From Rhabdophis nuchalis (lineage: Eukaryota; Chordata; Lepidosauria; Squamata; Natricidae), in the NCBI GenBank assembly GCA_039707465.1, contig CM077648.1, forward strand, positions 71,195,619-71,259,618: a stretch of 64,000 bases of DNA, given 5' to 3'. Below the pieces are notes generated by a model, which did no database searches, was not told the origin of the DNA, and was given only the letters and a program-made list of their open reading frames with translations. Shown one piece after another: positions 1 to 11,529 of this stretch (position 1 is the first letter of the stretch; each line of letters begins with the position of its first letter). The translations under genes and the position numbers were made by a program.

Positions 1-3000
1 AGTTTTGCAAGAAACTGCAACTTTTGATCCAGAGCTCACCTTCGAACGAGAAACACATATCGGATGTTTCCTTAGCTGCAAAAGCGGAAAAACTAGTCCG
101 TTGGTTGATCTGAGCTTTCCCTGAGAGGTTACATCAAAGCGTATCTCAGAATTGGTCAACGAACTCAGCTTTACAAGAAACTGCAACTTTTGATCCAGAG
201 CTCACCTTCGAACGAGAAACACATATCGGATGTTTCCTTAGCTGCAAAAGCGGAAAAACTAGTCCGTTGGTTGATCTGAGCTTTCCCTGAGAGGTTACAT
301 CAAAGCGTATCTCAGAATTGGTACACGAATTCAGTTTTACAAGAAACTCCAACTTTTGATCCAGAGCTCACCTTCGAACGAGAAACACATACTGGATGCT
401 TCCTGAGCTGCAAAAGCAGAAAAGCAAGTCCGTTGGATGTTTGGTGAGCTGCAAAATCTGAAAAACGAGTCTGTTGATTGATCTGAGCTTTCCCTGAGAA
501 GTTATATCAAAGAATATCTCAGAATTGGTCAAAGTACTCAGCTTTACAAGAAACTCCAACTTTTGATCCAGAGCTCACCTTCGAACGAGAAACACATACT
601 GGATGCTTCCTGAGCTGCAAAAGCAGAAAAGCAAGTCCGTTGGATGTTTCCTGAGCTGCAAAAGCTAAAAAACCAGTCCGTTGATTGATCTGAGCTTTCC
701 CTGAGAAGTTATATCAAAGAATATCTCAGAATTGGTCAAAGTACTCAGTTTTGCAAGAAACTGCAACTTTTGATCCAGAGCTCACCTTCGAACGAGAAAC
801 ACATACTGGATGCTTCCTGAGCTGCAAAAGCAGAAAAGCAAGTCCGTTGGATGTTTGGTGAGCTGCAAAATCTGAAAAACGAGTCTGTTGATTGATCTGA
901 GCTTTCCCTGAGAGGTTATATCAAAGAATATCTCAGAATTGGTCAAAGTACTCAGTTTTGCAAGAAACTGCAACTTTTGATCCAGAGCTCACCTTCGAAC
1001 GAGAAACACATATCGGATGTTTCCTTAGCTGCAAAAGCGGAAAATCTAGTCCGTTGGTTGATCTGAGCTTTCCCTGAGAGGTTACATCAAAGCGTATCTC
1101 AGAATTGGTCAACGAACTCAGCTTTACAAGAAACTGCAACTTTTGATCCAGAGCTCACCTTCGAACGAGAAACACATATCGGATGTTTCCTTAGCTGCAA
1201 AAGCGGAAAAACTAGTCCGTTGGTTGATCTGAGCTTTCCCTAAGAGGTTACATCAAAGCGTATCTCAGAATTGGTCAACGAACTCAGCTTTACAAGAAAC
1301 TCCAACTTTTGATCCAGAGCTCACCTTCGAACGAGAAACACATACCGGATGCTTCCTGAGCTGCAAAAGCAGAAAAGCAAGTCCGTTGGATGTTTCCTGA
1401 GCTGCAAAAGCTAAAAAACCAGTCCGTTGATTGATCTGAGCTTTCCCTGAGAAGTTATATCAAAGAATATCTCAGAATTGGTCAAAGTACTCAGTTTTGC
1501 AAGAAACTGCAACTTTTGATCCAGAGCTCACCTTCGAACGAGAAACACATACTGGATGCTTCCTGAGCTGCAAAAGCAGAAAAGCAAGTCCGTTGGATGT
1601 TTGGTGAGCTGCAAAATCTGAAAAACGAGTCTGTTGATTGATCTGAGCTTTCCCTGAGAGGTTATATCAAAGAATATCTCAGAATTGGTCAAAGTACTCA
1701 GTTTTGCAAGAAACTGCAACTTTTGATCCAGAGCTCACCTTCGAACGAGAAACACATATCGGATGTTTCCTTAGCTGCAAAAGCGGAAAAACTAGTCCGT
1801 TGGTTGATCTGAGCTTTCCCTGAGAGGTTACATCAAAGCGTATCTCAGAATTGGTCAACGAACTCAGCTTTACAAGAAACTGCAACTTTTGATCCAGAGC
1901 TCACCTTCGAACGAGAAACACATATCGGATGTTTCCTTAGCTGCAAAAGCGGAAAAACTAGTCCGTTGGTTGATCTGAGCTTTCCCTAAGAGGTTACATC
2001 AAAGCGTATCTCAGAATTGGTCAACGAACTCAGCTTTACAAGAAACTCCAACTTTTGATCCAGAGCTCACCTTCGAACGAGAAACACATACTGGATGCTT
2101 CCTGAGCTGCAAAAGCAGAAGAGCAAGTCCGTTGGATGTTTCCTGAGCTGCAAAAGCTAAAAAACCAGTCCGTTGATTGATCTGAGCTTTCCCTGAGAAG
2201 TTATATCAAAGAATATCTCAGAATTGGTCAAAGTACTCAGTTTTGCAAGAAACTGCAACTTTTGATCCAGAGCTCACCTTCGAACGAGAAACACATACTG
2301 GATGCTTCCTGAGCTGCAAAAGCAGAAAAGCAAGTCCGTTGGATGTTTGGTGAGCTGCAAAATCTGAAAAACGAGTCTGTTGATTGATCTGAGCTTTCCC
2401 TGAGAAGTTATATCAAAGAATATCTCAGAATTGGTCAAAGTACTCAGTTTTGCAAGAAACTGCAACTTTTGATCCAGAGCTCACCTTCGAACGAGAAACA
2501 CATATCGGATGTTTCCTTAGCTGCAAAAGCGGAAAAACTAGTCCGTTGGTTGATCCGAGCTTTCCCTGAGAGGTTACATCAAAGCGTATCTCAGAATTGG
2601 TCAACGAACTCAGCTTTACATGAAACTGCAACTTTTGATCCAGAGCTCACCTTCGAACGAGAAACACATATCGGATGTTTCCTTAGCTGCAAAAGCGGAA
2701 AAACTAGTCCGTTGGTTGATCTGAGCTTTCCCTGAGAGGTTACATCAAAGCGTATCTCAAAATTGGTCAACGAACTCAGCTTTACAAGAAACTCCAACTT
2801 TTGATCCAGAGCTCACCTTCGAACGAGAAACACATACTGGATGCTTCCTGAGCTGGAAAAGCAGAAAAGCAAGTCCGTTGGATGTTTCCTGAGCTGCAAA
2901 AGCTAAAAAACCAGTCCGTTGATTGATCTGAGCTTTCCCTGAGAAGGTATATCAAAGAATATCTCAGAATTGGTCAAAGTACTCAGTTTTGCAAGAAACT

Positions 3001-4650
3001 GCAACTTTTGATCCAGAGCTCACCTTCGAACGAGAAACACATACTGGATGCTTCCTGAGCTGCAAAAGCAGAAAAGCAAGTCCGTTGGATGTTTGGTGAG
3101 CTGCAAAATCTGAAAAACGAGTCTGTTGATTGATCTGAGCTTTCCCTGAGAAGTTATATCAAAGAATATCTCAGAATTGGTCAAAGTACTCAGTTTTGCA
3201 AGAAACTGCAACTTTTGATCCAGAGCTCACCTTCGAACGAGAAACACATATCGGATGTTTCCTTAGCTGCAAAAGCGGAAAAACTAGTCCGTTGGTTGAT
3301 CTGAGCTTTCCCTGAGAGGTTATATCAAAGCGTATCTCAGAATTGGTCAACGAACTCAGCTTTACAAGAAACTGCAACTTTTGATCCAGAGCTCACCTTC
3401 GAACGAGAAACACATATCGGATGTTTCCTTAGCTGCAAAAGCGGAAAAACTAGTCCGTTGGTTGATCTGAGCTTTCCCTAAGAGGTTACATCAAAGCGTA
3501 TCTCAGAATTGGTCAACGAACTCAGCTTTACAAGAAACTCCAACTTTTGATCCAGAGCTCACCTTCGAACGAGAAACACATACTGGATGCTTCCTGAGCT
3601 GCAAAAGCAGAAAAGCAAGTCCGTTGGATGTTTCCTGAGCTGCAAAAGCTAAAAAACCAGTCCGTTGATTGATCTGAGCTTTCCCTGAGAAGTTATATCA
3701 AAGAATATCTCAGAATTGGTCAAAGTACTCAGTTTTGCAAGAAACTGCAACTTTTGATCCAGAGCTCACCTTCGAACGAGAAACACATACTGGATGCTTC
3801 CTGAGCTGCAAAAGCAGAAAAGCAAGTCCGTTGGATGTTTGGTGAGCTGCAAAATCTGAAAAACGAGTCTGTTGATTGATTTGAGCTTTCCCTGAGAAGT
3901 TATATCAAAGAATATCTCAGAATTGGTCAAAGTACTCAGTTTTGCAAGAAACTGCAACTTTTGATCCAGAGCTCACCTTCGAACGAGAAACACATATCGG
4001 ATGTTTCCTTAGCTGCAAAAGCGGAAAAACTACTCCGTTGGTTGATCTGAGCTTTCCCTGAGAGGTTACATCAAAGCGTATCTCAAAATTGGTCAACGAA
4101 CTCAGCTTTACAAGAAACTCCAACTTTTGATCCAGAGCTCACCTTCGAACGATAAACACATACTGGATGCTTCCTGAGCTGCAAAAGCAGATAAGCAAGT
4201 CCGTTGGATGTTTCCTGAGCTGCAAAAGCTAAAAAACCAGTCCGTTGATTGATCTGAGCTTTCCCTGAGAAGTTATATCAAAGAATATCTCAGAATTGGT
4301 CAAAGTACTCAGTTTTGCAAGAAACTGCAACTTTTGATCCAGAGCTCACCTTCGAACGAGAAACACATACTGGATGCTTCCTGAGCTGCAAAAGCAGAAA
4401 AGCAAGTCCGTTGGATGTTTGGTGAGCTGCAAAATCTGAAAAACGAGTCTGTTGATTGATCTGAGCTTTCCCTGAGAAGTTATATCAAAGAATATCTCAG
4501 AATTGGTCAAAGTACTCAGTTTTGCAAGAAACTGCAACTTTTGATCCAGAGCTCACCTTCGAACGAGAAACACATATCGGATGTTTCCTTAGCTGCAAAA
4601 GCGGAAAAACTAGTCCGTTGGTTGATCTGAGCTTTCCCTGAGAAGTTACA
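1..4650. repeat. Satellite array with 746-bp higher-order repeat
   Basis: Tandem monomers recur at measured offsets of 166, 166, 207 and 207 bp, giving a 746-bp four-monomer unit (A-B-C-D). The anchor CTTTTGATCC falls at 974, 1140, 1306, 1513 and 1720. Whole units repeat from 782 to 3766; the last one before 4346 lacks one 166-bp monomer. The 207-bp monomers C and D differ from A and B by an internal 41-bp duplication around GCTGCAAAAGC. Copies of the higher-order unit look nearly identical by eye. The short repeated minus-strand ORFs of 63-68 codons are by-products of the tandem array. Monomer length near a nucleosome repeat suits a centromeric or heterochromatic satellite, but location is inferred. 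Confidence 0.95.
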
Positions 4651-5154
4651 TCAAGGCGTATCTCAGAATGGCCAAAAGAACTCAGTTTATCCAGAAACTA
4701 CAATTTTTGATCCAGAGGTCACCTACGAACGACAAACACATATGGGTTGTTTCCTGAGCTGAAAAAGCTGAAAAACCAGTCCATTGGTTGATCTGAGCTT
4801 TCCCTGGGGAGTTACACCAAAGCGTATCTTAGAATTGGCAAAAGAACTCAATTTAGCCAGAAACTGCAACTTTTGATCCAGAGCTCACCTTCGAATGCGA
4901 AACACATATTGGCTGTTTCCTGAGCTGCAAAAGCGGAAAAAGCAGTCCATTGGTTGATCTCTGCTTTCCCTGGGGAATTACATCACTGCATATCGCAAAA
5001 GAACTCAATTAAGCTAGAAACTGCAACATTTGATCCATAGGTAACATTCGAACGAGAAACACATATAGGCTGTTTCCTGAGCTCCAAAAGTTGAAAAACC
5101 AATCTATTGGTTGATCGGAGATTTCCCTTAGAAGTTACATCAAGGCGTATCTCA
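4651..5154. repeat. Diverged monomers of the same satellite (left flank)
   Basis: Three monomers without the 41-bp internal duplication and with many substitutions relative to the core (for example TTGGCAAAAGAACTCAATTTAG in place of the core variant). They are not organised into the 746-bp unit. The array stops at GCGTATCTCA (5,154), where an L2 element begins. Confidence 0.88.
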
Positions 5155-5880
5155 TTTGGCTCCGGAGGACGCGGCCGGCCCCTTTGGGGTGATCGGTAAG
5201 GGCCGGCCCAGCAAGTTGAAGACCCAGCCGTCAAACTGAGGCCTTTCCAACGCCGGTAAGTGTGACGGCTGAGACGGGAAGGCCGGAGGCCCTCCGGAAG
5301 GCCGGAGGCCCTGGCAGAAGCCGGTGGAGGCCGGAGGCCCCCGATGGAGTGGTGGAGCGGCGGCAGAGAGCGCCAAAAGGCCGGAGGCCCCAGCGGAGGT
5401 CGGCGGAGGCCGGCGGCCCCCGGTGGAGTGGCGGAGCGGCAGCGGAGCGCTGGAGGGAGCGCCGGAACGTGGGAAAGCCGGTGGTAGAATGGCGGAGCGG
5501 CGGCGGAGCTGCGCGGACCATCTTGAACCCGGCGGAGGCCCCCGTGGAGCAGCGAGGCCGGGTGAAGGCCTCCACAGGGGATGGCTGGTGAGGTTGGCGG
5601 TCGCAGAGGGACGGGAGGCGCGGCGGACCGATGGAGCGTCGGAGGTCCCAGCAGAGGCCTGTTGGAGTGGTGGAGGCCCTGGCTGAGGCCTTGGCGTGGA
5701 GTGGCGAGCCTGCGACGCGGAGAGGCCCTGTGGAGGCCTGGTAGAACAGTGGAGGGAGCCCTCCCCCCCAGGACTCCCCGGTAAAAAATGTACGGGGAGG
5801 GGGGGCGAGAGCGAAGCAAGGTCAGCCTAAAGGAACAACAGTTCCAGCCACCCCGTGGAAAGCCTCTACCCGAGGAATAA
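5155..5880 (+). promoter_or_regulatory. GC- and CpG-rich 5' region of L2-1, with GGCCGGAGGCCC minisatellite
   Basis: Starts abruptly at the satellite junction. Positions about 5,278-5,460 repeat a core like AGGCCGGAGGCCC at variable spacing, followed by more GGAGGCC-type units to about 5,760. Its position at the 5' end of a LINE suggests an internal promoter, but promoter activity is inference. Overlapping plus and minus ORFs here follow from GC bias and are not credible genes. Confidence 0.6.
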
Positions 5881-6023
5881 CTGACTGACTCTGATTATGA
5901 CCTATTTTCCCTGTTTTGACTTGACTTGCACTTGTACTAGCACTTTATCTAGGCGTTTCGTCCCTTTAAAGCCAGCAATGGAGCCACTGGATGGTTTTTT
6001 TATTCAAGGTTCAACCTCCTCTA

Positions 6024-6049
6024 CCTGCGAGAGTCCCCCCTCTCGCAGG
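6024..6049 (+). promoter_or_regulatory. Conserved 5'-UTR hairpin of L2 (copy L2-1)
   Basis: CTGCGAGAG and CTCTCGCAG form a perfect 9-bp stem around a C-rich loop, extended by one more C-G pair. The same hairpin occurs upstream of the ORF in L2-d and L2-g, while sequence further upstream differs. Confidence 0.7.
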
Positions 6050-6174
6050 TTTGGCCCCTTGGTTTATCTCGGGCGCACCTCAAGGATGGGTTAATTAATC
6101 CAGAGAGGTGGAAAAAACGCAAGCTCAGGGGGTTTTTAAATAAATTTTTAATTAGGCTTTTAAGGGGTTCTGGG

Positions 6175-9100
6175 GTGGGGGGACGGTTTATTCAGTCAGA
6201 GGGGGGTCAAGACATAGGGCCGGCCGGCGGAAGAAGGTTAAAGGAGGAGTCCACTAGGGAAGGGGGACTGGGGGTCGTCTCTGTTGAGGGCCGTCCCATT
6301 CGATTGGTCTTGGGGAGGGGCAGGGGCGGTGGGAGACAGGATGTCCATCGTGGGTTGGGGACGCGCGGTCGCTGGCTAAAAGCGGTCACCTGCCCAAACC
6401 CCCTGTGCTCCACTTGTGGGCTAGGCGGTCAAGGACTACAGAGCCGGGGCCCTAGGCTGATGTTCTGTAACGCCAGGTCCGTGGTGAACAAAGCCCCCCT
6501 CATTAATGACCTTGTGTCAGAGGGGGACCCGGACCTGGTGGGAATCACGGAAACCTGGTTGGGCCCCGAGGGGGGTTTACCCCTCGTGGAAATGTGCCCA
6601 CCAGGCTACCGTGCATTTCATCAGCCTAGGGCCCTAGGCAGGGGTGGGGGGGTGGCGGTTATCGTTAAGGAAAGTCTGGAGCTGAGGGAGACCACTGTGC
6701 CTCAGACGACCGGCTGTGAGTCCCTCTTCGTGAAATGGGGCCTAGGGAGGCAGTTGGGTTTGCTAGTTGTATACCTGGCTCCCCGCTATGTAACAGCAGC
6801 CCTGCCCGAGCTACTCGAGGTGATCGCCGTGATGGTGGCGGAGACCCCCAGAATTATAGTCATGGGGGACTTTAACCTGCCGTCGGCAGGCGAAACATCC
6901 GAGGCGGCTCGGGAGTTCATGGCTTCCATGACGGCCATGGACCTGACCCAAGTAGTTCAGGGCCCCACTCACGAGGGAGGACACACGCTGGATCTGATTT
7001 TTGTCTCTGGACACTGGATTAATGATCTCGGAACAGGGGATTTAGTCATCTTACCCTTGTCATGGACAGATCACTCTCTCCTTCGGATAGACTTTCCAAC
7101 CGTCACACCCCACCGCGGGGAGGCGGAACCGGAGACACCGAGTTGGTTCCGCCCCAGGCACCTGATGGACCCGGAAAGGTTCCAGAGGGAGCTTGGGCCA
7201 GTACCTGTGTCCCTGCCCCGCGGCTCGACTGAGGATCTAGTGGCCGCATGGTATAGTGCGGCCACGGGGGCCTTGGACCGAGTCGCGCCCTTGCGGCCTC
7301 TCATGCGGCGCCGAGTCACCCAGGCTCCTTGGTTTACCGAGGAGCTTCGGAAGATGAAACGCCGCAAGAGACACCTAGATCCGAAGCTGACCGAACACTA
7401 GTGAGAGACCATATTAGGACTTACTTAGTGGCGCTAAGAGTGGCCAAACGTGAGTATTGCGCCACTCTTATCGTGTCCGCGGAAAACCGCCCTGCCGCCC
7501 TGTTTGGGGTGACCCACTCCCTCCTCCATCTGAGGCCGCGGGAAGCCCCTCTGCAGGGTCGAGCAGAGGAATTTGGAGTATTTCTGCAGGACAAAATCAC
7601 TCAGATTTGGAACGAGTTGCCCTCCACTTGTGGTCCAGTCGAGGCGTTCAGCGCTGGTCTTGAGATTACACCTTGGGAGGAGTTCGACTTTGTTACTACC
7701 GAGGATATGGACAGGTTGCGGGGGAACCTTAGAGCCACCACATGTTTATTGGACCCGTGTCCCTCCTGGCTTGTACTGGCATCCTGGGAGGTGACACGAG
7801 GCTGGCTCCAGGGCATTGTGAATTCATCTCTGAGTGAGGGGTACTTGCCCACCATTTTGAAAGAGGCGGTGGTGAGGCCCCTCCTCAAGAAACCATCCCT
7901 GGATCCAGCTTTATTAGAGAACTATCGTCCCGTCTCCAACCTTCACTTTTTAGTGAAGGTTGTTGAGAGTGTGGTGGCCCAACAGTTTCCCCGACATCTG
8001 GAGGAAGTTGATTATCTAGACCCACGCCAGTCTGGCTTCCGGCCTGGTCACAGCACCGAAACGGCATTGGTCACGTTGGTGGATGATCTCTGGAGGGCAC
8101 AGGATAGAGGTTGTTCCTCTATCCTTGTCCTATTAGACCTCTCAGCGGCTTTTGATACCATCGACCATGGTATCTTATTGCACCGATTGGGGGGGTTGGG
8201 GCTGAGAGGCACCGTCCTATGGTGGTTCTCGTCCTACCTCTCTGGTCGGTCGCAATGGGTGTTGGCAGGAGGGCAGAGGTCGTCCCCGAGGCCACTCACA
8301 TGTAGGGTCCCTCATGGGTTGGTCCTCTCGACACTCCTGTTTAACACCTACATGAAGCCGCTGGGCGAGATCATCCGTGGTTTTGGGGTGGAATACCATC
8401 TGTACGCTGATGACACTCAATTGTACATATCCACCCCAAACCACCCCAACGATGCCGTCGAGGTGCTGTCCCGGTGTCTGGAGGCCGTACGGATCTGGAT
8501 GGGTAGTAACAAACTCAAACTCAACCCCTCCAAGACCGAGTGGCTGTGGTTTCCAGCACCCCGGTTCAGCCAGATAAGTCCAACACTGGCCATTGGGGGC
8601 GAACAACTGGCCCCCGTGGAGAGGGCGCGCAACTTGGGCGTCCTCCTGGATTCCCGGCTGTCCATGGAGGACCATGTGACGGCCGTGGCCAGGGGGGCGT
8701 TCTATCAGGTACGCCTGATACGCCAGTTGCGCCCCTTACTGGACCGGGGAGCCCTTCGCACAGTCACTCAAGCGCTTGTGATATCCCGGCTGGATTACTG
8801 TAACGCTCTCTACATGGGGCTCCCCTTGAGGTGCTCTCGAAAGCTACAGTTAGTACAGAATGCAGCCGCGCGGGTGATTATGGGTGCCTCAAGGCAAACC
8901 CACGTAACACCTCTCCTGCGCGAGCTGCACTGGCTACCTGTGGCCTTTCGAGTGCGCTTCAAGGTGCTGACGACCATCTTTAAATCGCTCCATGGCTCGG
9001 GGCCTAGCTATATACGAGACCGCCTCGTGCCCCATACATCCCTTCGTCCGATCCGCTCCCACAGAGAGGGTCTTCTCCGGGTGCCGTCAGCGGGGCAATG

Positions 9101-9232
9101 CCGGTTGGCAACACCCAGGGGAAGGCCTTCTCTGTGGCGGGCCCGGCCCTCTGGGACGACCTACCCCCCGACCTCCGCCTCTTCCGCCAACGTCTTAAGA
9201 CGTATCTATTCCAACAAGCTGGCCTAGGATAG
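6175..9232 (+). pseudogene. L2-1 ORF: endonuclease-reverse transcriptase, frameshifted
   Basis: Single-ORF LINE protein. The endonuclease half shows FCNARSVVNK (about 6,464), ITETWLG, MGDFNLPS, HTLDLIFVS and a TDHSLL motif. After the WFRPR...MDPERFQRELGP linker comes the reverse transcriptase with [13 protein letters not shown] and the catalytic YADD (about 8,403). Two lesions are visible by comparison with sister copies in the window: a deletion of about 22 bp near 7,380 that shifts the frame, and a one-base loss near 9,121 that shifts the last 35 or so codons. Motif B is also altered (sister copies have a [16 protein letters not shown] motif; here the Q position reads H). No separate ORF1 is seen upstream, as is usual for single-ORF L2 elements. 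Not functional as it stands. Confidence 0.85.
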
Positions 9233-9427
9233 CCCCTACTTCTGACTTTTTAAAAATAAATCAATTTGGTATGGTTTTAACATGGGTTTTTAGCACGGGT
9301 CTAGTAATTTAATATATTTTAATTGATATTGTATTTTGTGGTTTTAATAATGCCTGTGCGCCGCCCTGGGTCCTAACAAGGAGAAGGGCGGGGTATAAAT
9401 TTAATAAAATAAAATAAATAAATAAAT

Positions 9428-9830
9428 AAGAATTGGCAAAAGAACTCAGTTTAGCCAGAAACTGCAACTTTTGATGCAGAACTCACCTTCGAACAACAAA
9501 CACAGATGGGTTGTTTCCTGAGCTGGAAAAGCGGAAAAACCAGTCCATTGGTTGATCTGACCTTTCCCTGGGGAATTACACCAAAGCGTATCAGAAACAG
9601 GAAAAGAACTCAATTTAGCCAGAAACTGCAACTTTTGATCCAGAGTTCACCTTGGAACGAGAAACACATGTGGGTCATTTCCTGAGCTGCAGAAGCTGAA
9701 AAAGCAGTCCATTGGTTGATCTGAGCTTTCCCTGGGGAATTACATCAAAGCGTATCTCAGAATGGACAAAAGAACTCAGTTTAGCCAGACACTGCAACTT
9801 TTGATCCAGAGCTCACCTTCAAACGAGAAA
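9428..9830. repeat. Diverged monomers of satellite 1 (right flank)
   Basis: Resumes the monomer cut at 5,154 (GAATTGGCAAAAGAACTCAG) and runs for about two and a half monomers. It ends inside a monomer at about 9,825, where AACGAGAAAC joins the second satellite at the shared short sequence GAAAC. Confidence 0.85.
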
Positions 9831-11158
9831 CCCTTTTTATTTGGGAGGCCCCCACTGTTAATTCACCTGGATATAAATCAGCCCTCCTGTGGGGAAAGCC
9901 GGTACTACAGGCAGGAAAATAAAAATAAAAAAAGATCTGCTCTCCTGTGTGGAAAGCCGGTACTGCAGCCTGAAACAGAAAACCTGTTTTATTTCGAGGG
10001 CCCCCACTGTTATTTCGCCATGTGGGAAATTTGCCCTTCTGTGGGGAAAGCCGGTAGTGCAGGCAGAAAAATTAAAAAAACGATTTTTCTTGGGATGGCT
10101 GCAGTTTTTATACAACGGGTGAAAATCTGCCCTCCTGTGGGGAACGCCGGTACTGCAGGCAGAAACAGAAAACCCTTTTTATTGTAATGGCCTCCACTCT
10201 TAATTCACCATGAGAGAAATCTGCCCTCCTGTGGGGAAAGCCGGTACTTCAGGCAGAAATATTTTTTAAAAGTTTTTTCGTGGGATGGCTGCAGTTTTGA
10301 TTCACCGTGAGAGAAATCTGCCTTCCTGTGGGGAAAGTCGGTACTGCAGGCAGAAACAGAAAACCCTTTTTATTTGGAGGTCCCCCACTCTTAATTCACC
10401 ATGAGAGAAATCTGCCCTCCTGTGGGTAAAGCCGGTATAGCAGCTAGAAAAAGAAAAAGAAAAGATTTTTATTGGGATGGCCCCCACTGTTAATTCAACT
10501 AGGAGAGAAATCTGCCCTCCTGTGGGGAAAGCCAGTACTGCAGGCAGCAAAAAAAGATTTTAATTGGGCTGCTCCCACTGTTAATTCACCGGCAAAGATG
10601 TCTGCCCTCCTGTGGGGAAAGCCTGTATTGCAAGTAGAAATAGAAAAACCTTTTTATTTAGAGGCCCCCTGTTGTTAATTCTCGGTGAGAGAAATCTGCC
10701 CTCCTATGGGGAAAGCCGGTACTGCAGGCAGAAAAATTAAAAAAAGTTTTTTCTTGGGAAGGCTGCAGTTTTGATTCACCATGAGAGATATCTGCCCTCC
10801 TGTGGGGAAAGCCAGTACTGCAGGCAGAAACAGAAAGACCCTTTTTATTTGGAGGTTCCCCACTCTTAATTCACCATGAGAGAAATCTGCCCTCCTGTGG
10901 GTAAAGCCGGCATAGCAGCTAGAAAAATAAAAAGAAAAGATTTTTATTGGGATGGCCCCCACTGTTAATTCACTAGGAGAGAAATCTGCCCTCCTGTGGG
11001 GGAAGCCAGTACTGCAGGCAGAAAAATAAAAATACAAAAAAAGGATTTCCTTGGGATAGCTGCAATTTTGATTCATCATGAGAAAAATCTTCCCTCCTGT
11101 GGGGAAAGCCGGTACTGCAGGCAAGAAAAAAAAGATTTTTATTGGGAAGGCTGCAGTT
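9831..11158. repeat. Second satellite, units of about 97 bp
   Basis: About fourteen tandem units with the core CTGCCCTCCTGTGGGGAAAGCC followed by GGTACTGCAGGCAGAAA and an A/T-rich stretch. Two alternating unit types carry either GGCTGCAGTTTTGATTCAC or GGCCCCCACTGTTAATTCAC. A secondary period of about 475 bp is visible: GTGGGTAAAGCCGG recurs at about 10,421 and 10,896. Unrelated to satellite 1. ORFs across it are incidental. The array is interrupted at 11,158 by an L1. Confidence 0.9.
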
Positions 11159-11189
11159 TTTTTTTTATTGAAAAAGTTTTCCACCAACA

Positions 11190-11440
11190 AATTTTTCTCC
11201 CCCTTTCCCCCCCCTTCCCCCAACATAAAAAAACATAAATCAGGTACAAATATTATATTCCTTAACCCCCCTCCCCCAACATAAACTACATAAATCTGGA
11301 CCAAATATTATACCCTTTCCCCCCCCCCCTCTTTCGACCTGGAATACATAAAAAAGTATCTATAATTCCCTCCCATATCCTCCCTAACCCTCCCCAACCT
11401 CCGCTTCCCCCCCTCCCCCAACCCTGTGACTTCCGCTATA
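11190..11440 (-). other. Polypurine, G-run-rich 3' UTR tract of L1-A
   Basis: The plus strand shows repeated runs of 5-10 C (CCCCCTTTCCCCCCCC, CCCCCTCCCCCAAC and others), so the L1 sense strand carries many G runs. A G-rich polypurine tract in the 3' UTR is a known trait of vertebrate L1s. Four or more G runs lie close enough for a G-quadruplex. Confidence 0.7.
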
Positions 11441-11529
11441 TGCAACCCTAGTAATTCCAAACACAATATATGTTATTCATTCCCTTCATATTCTACCCCC
11501 TGCTGACTACTTTATTCATCTAATCTCCA

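Larger units (their letters stand above)
5155..9427 (+). mobile_element. L2-clade LINE, near full length (copy L2-1)
   Basis: A 4.3-kb non-LTR retrotransposon with a GC-rich 5' region, one long ORF with apurinic-type endonuclease and reverse transcriptase, a short 3' UTR with the CCGCCCTGGGTCC...GGAGAAGGGCGG signature, and an AATA-rich tail. It interrupts one satellite monomer cleanly: the left part ends GCGTATCTCA and the right part resumes GAATTGGCAAAAG, so no long target duplication is seen. Family call is by motif order and the [17 protein letters not shown] and YADD motifs, typical of the L2/CR1 group; L2 fits best. The coding frame is broken at two places. Confidence 0.88.

Noticed and set aside
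146..4537. Repeated minus-strand ORFs of 63-68 codons in the satellite
   Set aside because: They recur with the tandem period and exist only because the monomer has an open frame; there is no start context, domain or codon signal.
4983..5819. 278-codon minus ORF and overlapping plus ORFs over the GC block
   Set aside because: GC-rich repeats lack stop codons in many frames. The encoded Pro/Arg/Gly-rich repeats resemble no family, and the minus ORF runs from satellite into the LINE 5' region.
9831..11158. Possible CRISPR-like array of regularly spaced repeats
   Set aside because: Vertebrate context, no unique spacers; the whole unit is repeated, so it is a satellite.
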